A stretch of DNA of 64,000 nucleotides from Alteromonadaceae bacterium (GTDB taxonomy: Bacteria; Pseudomonadota; Gammaproteobacteria; Enterobacterales; Alteromonadaceae), in contig JABSOI010000033.1 in NCBI GenBank assembly GCA_013216015.1, forward strand, positions 1-64,000, written 5' to 3'. Positions within the stretch are counted from its first letter, which is position 1. Every line of letters starts with the position of its first letter. Shown piece after piece: positions 58,066 to 64,000 of this stretch. The position numbers were made by a program, and so were the translations under genes. A model generated the notes under the pieces. The model searched no databases. It saw nothing but the letters and a program-made list of their open reading frames with translations, and had not been told where the DNA came from.

Positions 58066-60753
58066 ATGATAAGAAGATTAATTTTCATCGCAGTTGCCAC
58101 ACTTTTATTTATTTTTAATATTAAGGCTTCACAATTACATTTGAATGAAAATACGGATAACGTTTTTAACGCTAAGCAATGGTTATCTATCTCAAGTAAA
58201 AGTAGCTTACATGACAAAAAGATAAATAGTAAGGCAAGTAAAAAACGTACTTTCATTATTAATCATGAATTGTTGACTGCTGGTTTAACTTATGCGAACT
58301 CTGCGATAGTCAGCCTACCTTTACCTGATGGACATTTTGCTGAATTTCAGTTGACATATTCTCCTGTTATGACCTTGGAAATGGCAGAGAAATATCCACT
58401 AATTAGAAGCTTCAGTGGTTATCAAATTAACAATCCGCAAAATAAGGGTCGATTTGATATCAGTCCATTCGGGTTTCATGGGGTTTTTAATGATGGTAAT
58501 AACTCTGTGTATATTGACCCTAGTTACAGAGACAATAATCGTCAATACCAAAGTTATTTTCGTAAAGATGCACAGCCAATAAATATTCAGGCTTTGGGAA
58601 ATAGGCTGGCGCCTCGACAATATTATTCTAATATGTTGAATAAGCAAGGTTCATCTGGTTTTTCAAAAAAAGCGTCTCAAGTTGTCACAGAACTTACTAC
58701 TTATAGAATTGCCATTGCCGCTACGGGTGAATATAGCCTGTATCATGGTGGAACAAAAAATAGTGCCTTGGCGGCAATTGTTACCTTGGTAAATCGACTG
58801 AATGAGGTTTATGGGCGTGAACTTTCAGTACAATTTGTATTGGTTTCTAATAACGATGATATTATTTTCACTGATGCCGGATCAGATCCTTTTGAGAATA
58901 CCGATAACGATATTGACCTTATCAGTGATGTTATTAATAACGCTATCGGCAGAAATAATTTTGATCTGGGACATCTTGTGGGTACCGGTGGAGGTGGTAT
59001 AGCGGGTGTGGAAGTAGTTTGTTCTGTATACAAAACCGACGGATTAACGGGAAGTCCAACCCCGACAAATGACACTTTTTATATTGATTATGTTGCACAT
59101 GAAATTGGTCATCAACTTGGTGCAAATCATATTTTCAATGGTATCTCTGGTGCTTGTGAGGGTAATAGGGGAGATGAAAACGCTTATGAACCCGGCAGCG
59201 GTTCTACTATTATGGGCTATGCTGGTATTTGTGGGCAGCAAAACTTACAAAATTTTTCGGATGCGTATTTCCATATTCATTCAATAGATCAAATTCAGAA
59301 ATATATCAGCCAAGGTCGTGGTAATACCTGCGGTTCACGAGTGACTAAAACAAACCAAGCCCCCAGTGTTGATGCAGGTAAAGATTATGTGATCCCGAGT
59401 CGTACGCCTTTTCAGCTTACAGGACAGGCAGCCGATCCTGAAAGTAATAGCTTGACTTATACTTGGCAACAATATGATTTAGGCGGAGAAACCAGCAGTG
59501 TAACAGACGATGCAACTGATGATGGTTCTCGTCCCTTGTTTCGAGTTTTTAATCCTGAAGCCAGTCCTGTTAGAATTTTCCCTAAGTTATTGGATATTTT
59601 AAATAATCAACAAACTCACGGTGAAGTTTTACCAACAACTTCCAGAGCGTTGAATTTTCGATTAGTGGTGAGAGATACGCAGGGAAACTTAGCCAGTGAT
59701 GCAATGAAAATTACTGTGGTTGAAAATGAAGAAGGATTCAATATCACAGAGCCGACTGACTCAGTTCAGTGGAATGGCTTTCAACAGACAGTAACATGGC
59801 ATACTGCGAATACCGAACAGGCACCAATATCCTGTGCCAGTGTTGATATTTTACTTTCAACCGATTCTGGTAATACTTTCTCTCAAACATTAGCAGAAAA
59901 GGTTGATAATAACGGATCATACTTGGTTAGTTTACCTGAATTGAACACTAACCGAGCGCGAATAAAAGTACAATGTGCCAATAATATATTCTTCGCGATT
60001 AATAACGGTGATTATACTATTAACTCGGAAGGGCCTTTGGTTGCTCCTGTATTTACGGATCAGGAAGTATTACAAGTCAATGAAGATCAAAGTTTGGCTT
60101 TGACAGTTGATAATTTTACCTTTACAGGTGTTCAAGCTGTTGATGATTTGCAAATTAATAATGGTGACAATTATCAGGTGAATGGCTTGATAATTACACC
60201 TGCAGAAAATTTCAACGGTCAATTAAGCGTAACGCTTACTGCCAGTCGAGAAGAGCAGATAAGCGAACCTTTTACGGCCTTGATCACTGTTTTATCGATT
60301 AACGATGAGCCAATTGCTGTTGACGATAGCACTACGGTTGAACAAGATTCATCGAGTAATATTATTGATGTCATCGAAAATGACAGCGATATTGATCTGG
60401 ATACATTAACGTTGGCATCAATAATTTACACAGGCACTGGCAGTGCCGTTATTAATGATAATCATGTTGTTTATACGCCTGCAACTGGGTTTAGTGGTGA
60501 CGAATCATTAAGTTATAGTGTAAATGACGGTATGGGCGGAATATCAACAGCTAGTTTAAGTATTACGGTTAAAGCTAAAGTTGTTGATGAACCAGAACCT
60601 GCTGATCCAAACGGCGGCGGATCGCCTTCATCTTCAGGTGGTACTATGTGGTTTTTAGTTGTTTTATTGTCTGTTTTATTCTGGGTGAGACCAAATTCTT
60701 ATTTACTCTATAAACCTGGTAATAACGCATTCCACTTAAAAGGAATTAAATGA
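58066..60753 (+). CDS. Secreted reprolysin-like metalloprotease with GlyGly-CTERM-like tail
   Basis: 895 residues. Signal peptide ~1-22. A propeptide-like region leads to the catalytic domain. The zinc site is HEIGHQLGANH (H345, E346, H349, H355), and the Met-turn is IMGY (~383). Beyond it are a PKD-like segment (APSVDAGKDYVIPSRTPFQL), two further beta domains and a cadherin-like repeat (AVDDSTTVEQDSSSNIIDVI). The tail GGGSPSSSGG + hydrophobic helix + R resembles GlyGly-CTERM sorting signals cut by rhombosortase after type II secretion. A degradative exoenzyme. Its stop overlaps the next start (ATGATG). Confidence 0.85.
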   Translation: MIRRLIFIAVATLLFIFNIKASQLHLNENTDNVFNAKQWLSISSKSSLHDKKINSKASKKRTFIINHELLTAGLTYANSAIVSLPLPDGHFAEFQLTYSPVMTLEMAEKYPLIRSFSGYQINNPQNKGRFDISPFGFHGVFNDGNNSVYIDPSYRDNNRQYQSYFRKDAQPINIQALGNRLAPRQYYSNMLNKQGSSGFSKKASQVVTELTTYRIAIAATGEYSLYHGGTKNSALAAIVTLVNRLNEVYGRELSVQFVLVSNNDDIIFTDAGSDPFENTDNDIDLISDVINNAIGRNNFDLGHLVGTGGGGIAGVEVVCSVYKTDGLTGSPTPTNDTFYIDYVAHEIGHQLGANHIFNGISGACEGNRGDENAYEPGSGSTIMGYAGICGQQNLQNFSDAYFHIHSIDQIQKYISQGRGNTCGSRVTKTNQAPSVDAGKDYVIPSRTPFQLTGQAADPESNSLTYTWQQYDLGGETSSVTDDATDDGSRPLFRVFNPEASPVRIFPKLLDILNNQQTHGEVLPTTSRALNFRLVVRDTQGNLASDAMKITVVENEEGFNITEPTDSVQWNGFQQTVTWHTANTEQAPISCASVDILLSTDSGNTFSQTLAEKVDNNGSYLVSLPELNTNRARIKVQCANNIFFAINNGDYTINSEGPLVAPVFTDQEVLQVNEDQSLALTVDNFTFTGVQAVDDLQINNGDNYQVNGLIITPAENFNGQLSVTLTASREEQISEPFTALITVLSINDEPIAVDDSTTVEQDSSSNIIDVIENDSDIDLDTLTLASIIYTGTGSAVINDNHVVYTPATGFSGDESLSYSVNDGMGGISTASLSITVKAKVVDEPEPADPNGGGSPSSSGGTMWFLVVLLSVLFWVRPNSYLLYKPGNNAFHLKGIK

Positions 60754-61127
60754 TGAGGTTTATTTCTGTATTCAATTTATTAGTCAGTGTTCTGCTTATT
60801 TCGGGATGTACTGTAAAAGATTACAATGATGAGAATAAACTTGATTTGTCCGGGAAAGACCGTCTTGAGATCGCAATAAAGCAAGCTAAGTTACAGTATG
60901 ATTATCGATTATTTGCTTTAAAAGGAAGGCGCACTACTTTGCCGGGTATAGAAAATTCTCAAATGGAAAATGCCAAATTAGCTTGTGGTATTAAGTACCT
61001 TAAAGGCACTGGCGATGTATTGAAAAATGACAAAGACAGAGAAAAACGTCGTTTGAATTTTCAATTCGCCGAAGTATTTAATCAAATAATATATCCTTTA
61101 TGTCTTAAAGATAAACAACATAAATGA
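60750..61127 (+). CDS. Small lipoprotein
   Basis: 125 residues. Lipobox LISGC near residue 20 after a hydrophobic leader. Start overlaps the protease stop, implying translational coupling. The rest is charged (LEIAIKQAKLQYDYRLF) and unknown. Possibly an accessory of the protease or of the downstream membrane protein. Confidence 0.65.
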   Translation: MMRFISVFNLLVSVLLISGCTVKDYNDENKLDLSGKDRLEIAIKQAKLQYDYRLFALKGRRTTLPGIENSQMENAKLACGIKYLKGTGDVLKNDKDREKRRLNFQFAEVFNQIIYPLCLKDKQHK

Positions 61128-61139
61128 TAAAGGAAAAAT

Positions 61140-61757
61140 ATGACCGCCAATCATTCTAAACTCTATTTTGTACTTGCGAGTATTTTTATATTCTCTACAT
61201 TTGCTGCAGCATATCCTTTTAGCTGGTTAGTGAAAATACTGCCTATGCTACTGCTGATTTCATTTTGCTTGATGCGCAAAACTTCCAAGGCAGAAAAAGT
61301 TTTTATTGCGGGACTAATGCTTTCGACTGTGGGGGATTTTGTTCTGGATTTTGACCGTGAAAATTGGTTTATTTACGGGCTAGGTTCGTTTTTGTTGGCT
61401 CATTTATGTTATTTATTTAGTTTAAAGCCAGTTAAGTTTAAGCGCCTGGGTATAGTTCTGCTTTATGCTTTATATGGTATTGGGATGCTGGTATTACTTT
61501 GGCCTGTTTTGGGTGAATTATTAATTCCGGTGGTTATATATATGTCGGTTTTATTGATAATGGGTATCGCAACTTTTATATCAGCTAAATCTAATGTTTG
61601 GTTGGTTCTTGGTGGACTTAGTTTTATTGCCTCAGATTCATTGTTGGGGATTGATAAGTTTTATATGACTATTCCAAATGGAGGATTTTTTATAATGATC
61701 TCTTATTATTTTGCTCAATACTCTCTTGTCAGAGGCTTTTTTGGGGAGAGCGAATAA
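61140..61757 (+). CDS. YhhN family membrane protein (lysoplasmalogenase-like)
   Basis: 205 residues with AAAGGA upstream. About seven hydrophobic helices. STVGDFVLDF and FIASDSLLGI carry the conserved Asp/Ser residues of the YhhN/TMEM86 family, whose animal member hydrolyses lysoplasmalogens. Bacterial function is not settled. Same direction as and 12 bp after the lipoprotein gene, so it is in one operon with it. Confidence 0.85.
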   Translation: MTANHSKLYFVLASIFIFSTFAAAYPFSWLVKILPMLLLISFCLMRKTSKAEKVFIAGLMLSTVGDFVLDFDRENWFIYGLGSFLLAHLCYLFSLKPVKFKRLGIVLLYALYGIGMLVLLWPVLGELLIPVVIYMSVLLIMGIATFISAKSNVWLVLGGLSFIASDSLLGIDKFYMTIPNGGFFIMISYYFAQYSLVRGFFGESE

Positions 61758-61762
61758 TACAA

Positions 61763-61794
61763 AAAATGGGTCAGCCCACGGCATAACCCATTTT
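61763..61794. terminator. Hairpin between convergent yhhN-like and pip genes
   Basis: AAAATGGGT pairs with ACCCATTTT, with an inner GCC/GGC stem; T-tracts on both strands make it bidirectional. Confidence 0.8.
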
Positions 61795-61811
61795 ATAGTG
61801 GTTATTTAGCG

Positions 61812-62759
61812 CTAAATCAATAACATCCGTTGAGTGGTGGCGACAAGGTGATGCTTTGTTTGTGGTTCTATTGAAGCATGACCAGCTGATTCACTGATAA
61901 TTAATTCAGATTTGGGTAATTTTTCATGTAATAACCAGGCATTATCAAATGGGCAAACAATATCATAACGGCCATGAATAATTACAGTAGGAATATTGGC
62001 TATTTTATCGCAGTTGGCTAAAATTTGGTTTGGCGTTAAAAAGCAGTCATGCACCATATAATGAGCTTCATGTCGAGCCATGGTCCAACATGATTCATCA
62101 TCAGTTGCATTTTTAACGAATGTTTCATCGGGTAATAAGGTACAACAACGAATTTCCCATAGACTCCACGCTTTCGCTACTTTCATTGCCAAAGCTTTAT
62201 CATCACCCGTCATAATATCATACGCTGCTTGAATTGATGTTTGGGCTCCACCTTCGGGTAATGCATTTAAATATTCTTGCCAGTAATCAGGGTAAAGTCG
62301 AATAGCGCCGCCTCCGGTAAAAGTTCAGGCAGTATCTTCAGGACGGGCTAAGAATATACCGCGCAATACTAAGCTTTTTACGCTTTCAGGGTGAGTTTGA
62401 GCGTAAACTAACGAGAGAGTTGACCCCCATGAGCCACCAAAAACATGCCAATGGTCAATGGCTAATTTATTGCGAATTTTTTCAATATCGTCCACTAGAT
62501 AGTGAGTTTCATTACAAACTAAACTGCCATGTGGAAGTGAACGTCCACAACCGCGTTGATCAAATAAAATAATACGGTAACTTGAAGGATCGAAAAATCG
62601 ACGGTCATTGGTTGAACAACCTCCACCAGGTCCTCCATGAATAAATATTACGGGTTGGCCATTGGGGTTACCGCATTGCTCGACATATAATTGATGTTGG
62701 TCACCGACATTTAACATAAAAGTGTCAAAAGGTTCTATTTCTGGATAAAAGTCATTCAT
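61812..62759 (-). pseudogene. pip: Proline iminopeptidase interrupted by one in-frame TGA
   Basis: One continuous 316-codon frame apart from TGA at 62325-62327. FIHGGPGGGCS is the oxyanion motif and FGGSWGSTLSL the nucleophile elbow (Ser). After ARPEDTA comes TGA and then TFTGGG...RLYPDYWQEYL without frameshift. Homologues have Trp here, so a single TGG to TGA change explains it. The C-terminal half keeps HGRYDIVCPF and the catalytic His in AGHASIEP. Would release N-terminal proline from peptides. It may be a recent mutation or a sequence error. Confidence 0.85.
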
Positions 62760-62824
62760 TTAAGTGCTCGTTTTTTATATTTGAAATGTTTCAAAAGGAA
62801 TAATATATTTTAGAAATTTAGTGA

Positions 62825-63775
62825 TTAAAATTTTTCTAAAGAATAATGTCCGTTATTGACGGCTAATTCCGACTCAGGTGCTATTTGCCCTAAATTATAC
62901 ATTGCTGGTCCGGTAGGTTCGGCCAAAACGTAGGTAATACCATCTAATTCAATTGTGGTTTCGTTTTGCATTGCCGGAATATTAATTCCCATTAATGCGT
63001 GTTGATGAGTAAACACCATTACCATTTTTATTCGTGGCATAAGTATTCGCAATAAAGCCGCAGTTAATGTTACTTTGCTGTCACAGTCACCCTGGTTCTC
63101 CCAAAGTAATTTTAACGGTGTGCTAAAACCAGCACCTGAAGATGATATTCGGGATTCTAAAGTTGAATAGGGGATACTTTGAATAAAGCTTAATGAAAAA
63201 TTGGTGACTTGACGGATATTTTTAATCGATACTTTACTCAGTATTAATTGCTTGATTGGTTTTAAATCTTCTACGGAACTGTTTGCTATTTTTACATGAT
63301 CGGGTTTTATGCCTTGAACTTGATCATAAGTAGTGAATTTATGATAAAAATTATTCGCTAAATACTGGTCGCCAATCGCTTGTTCCAACGTTAATATTTT
63401 TTGATGTGCAGCATTTACTACTTGCTGATTTTTGCCTTTAATTTCAAAAGTATTACTTTTTTTATTAAAATTGATCTGCACATCAGCTATTGGTTGCTCT
63501 GTTATTTGTTGCTGGATATTTTTATTAATATATTGTCGGGCAAATGCAGGCTTATAACTTCTGAAATGTCGAAAGCGATTAAATAATGTTTTTTTGGGAA
63601 TAGAAAAAGAGAGAGACTGTTCGACATTTTTCTGATCAAGCCATTTATATTTAAGCTGATAGCTTTGAGCATTCTCTTGCTTATGAAAGAGTAATTGCCG
63701 CGCATGTGTTTCTTGGCACATTAGTAGCTGGCTTATCATGAAGAAAAAACAAATTATTATCCGGTAATAATTCAC
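62825..63775 (-). CDS. Exported transglutaminase-like protein
   Basis: 316 residues. Signal peptide (IIICFFFMISQLLMCQETHA). The C-terminal half has a Cys-His-Asp arrangement: WENQGDCDSKVTL (Cys), THQHALMGINI (His) and LAEPTGPAMY. This resembles bacterial transglutaminase-like cysteine peptidases of the envelope. The N-terminal ~130 residues are unassigned. Stands alone, same strand as pip. Confidence 0.6.
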   Translation of the reverse strand: MNYYRIIICFFFMISQLLMCQETHARQLLFHKQENAQSYQLKYKWLDQKNVEQSLSFSIPKKTLFNRFRHFRSYKPAFARQYINKNIQQQITEQPIADVQINFNKKSNTFEIKGKNQQVVNAAHQKILTLEQAIGDQYLANNFYHKFTTYDQVQGIKPDHVKIANSSVEDLKPIKQLILSKVSIKNIRQVTNFSLSFIQSIPYSTLESRISSSGAGFSTPLKLLWENQGDCDSKVTLTAALLRILMPRIKMVMVFTHQHALMGINIPAMQNETTIELDGITYVLAEPTGPAMYNLGQIAPESELAVNNGHYSLEKF

Positions 63776-64000
63776 AGTATTAACTCTTGGTTAGATTAAG
63801 TTGGTTTGGTTGTATTTTCCTATACTCATCGTATTAAATAAGCATGAAATGATTATTTAATTACAAGCCATTTATACTATTTTACACTATATCCAAGTAG
63901 TTTGATTATAAATAACCTAACGTAATATGCATATTTATGCAAGCGTACTGAAATACTTGGTTGCTCCGTTTATTTCGTATTAATTGTATAATATCAAATG
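63776..64000. other. Window-end spacer
   Basis: Upstream of the transglutaminase-like gene; AT-rich, nothing else recognised. Confidence 0.3.

Overview
The window is an AT-rich stretch of a marine gammaproteobacterial chromosome. The right half has an Alteromonadales flavour, close to Colwellia/Thalassotalea in my judgement: NhaD antiporter, FolE2, gltBD, a dCache chemoreceptor, a GlyGly-CTERM-type metalloprotease and heptameric spacer repeats. No rRNA, tRNA or CRISPR array was recognised. The left ~36 kb is an accessory region full of transposon ends, broken genes and duplicated secreted proteins. The right ~28 kb is mostly ordinary core genes.

Layout of the left half. Positions 1-4400 hold a truncated serine resolvase, a PD-(D/E)xK nuclease-like protein, a hydrolase fragment, a HEPN-like protein and IS21-like terminal-repeat debris. 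Positions 4736-30667 hold two copies of a two-gene module, arranged as a large imperfect inverted duplication. Each module is a secreted TPR/SleB-like protein convergent with a giant SpvB/FG-GAP/RHS protein. The left RHS copy (7016-11230) has lost its 5' half at the left end of a 9.4-kb Tn3-family transposon (11231-20672). The right RHS copy (22510-28767) is full length. The transposon carries tnpA, tnpR with a res region, a membrane protein, an IS66 relic and a third SleB-like paralogue as cargo. At its right end it truncates a NusG/UpxY-type antiterminator. A second, minimal Tn3-family element (31689-35263, tnpA only) truncates a choice-of-anchor-U surface protein on one side and a RAYT (REP-associated) transposase on the other.

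Layout of the right half. After the RAYT relic and its REP-like repeats come nhaD, a NasA-like molybdoenzyme with a fused DmsB-DmsC electron-transfer/anchor protein, an alpha/beta hydrolase, a cupin and a Sel1-repeat protein. These are followed by gltD-gltB (glutamate synthase), folE2 (GTP cyclohydrolase IB), a chemoreceptor, a metalloprotease/lipoprotein/YhhN cluster, a proline iminopeptidase interrupted by one in-frame TGA, and a transglutaminase-like periplasmic protein.

The most interesting signal is the paired SleB-like/RHS system. Three SleB-like paralogues share a signal peptide, a TPR-like middle, an ARG(E/N)-centred domain lacking the usual Glu, and a conserved upstream element. Two RHS proteins share a core but have different C-terminal tails. 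The inverted arrangement could let homologous recombination exchange the tail, and the paired SleB-like gene, behind the single intact RHS 5' half. That mechanism is inference; the arrangement itself is visible in the sequence.
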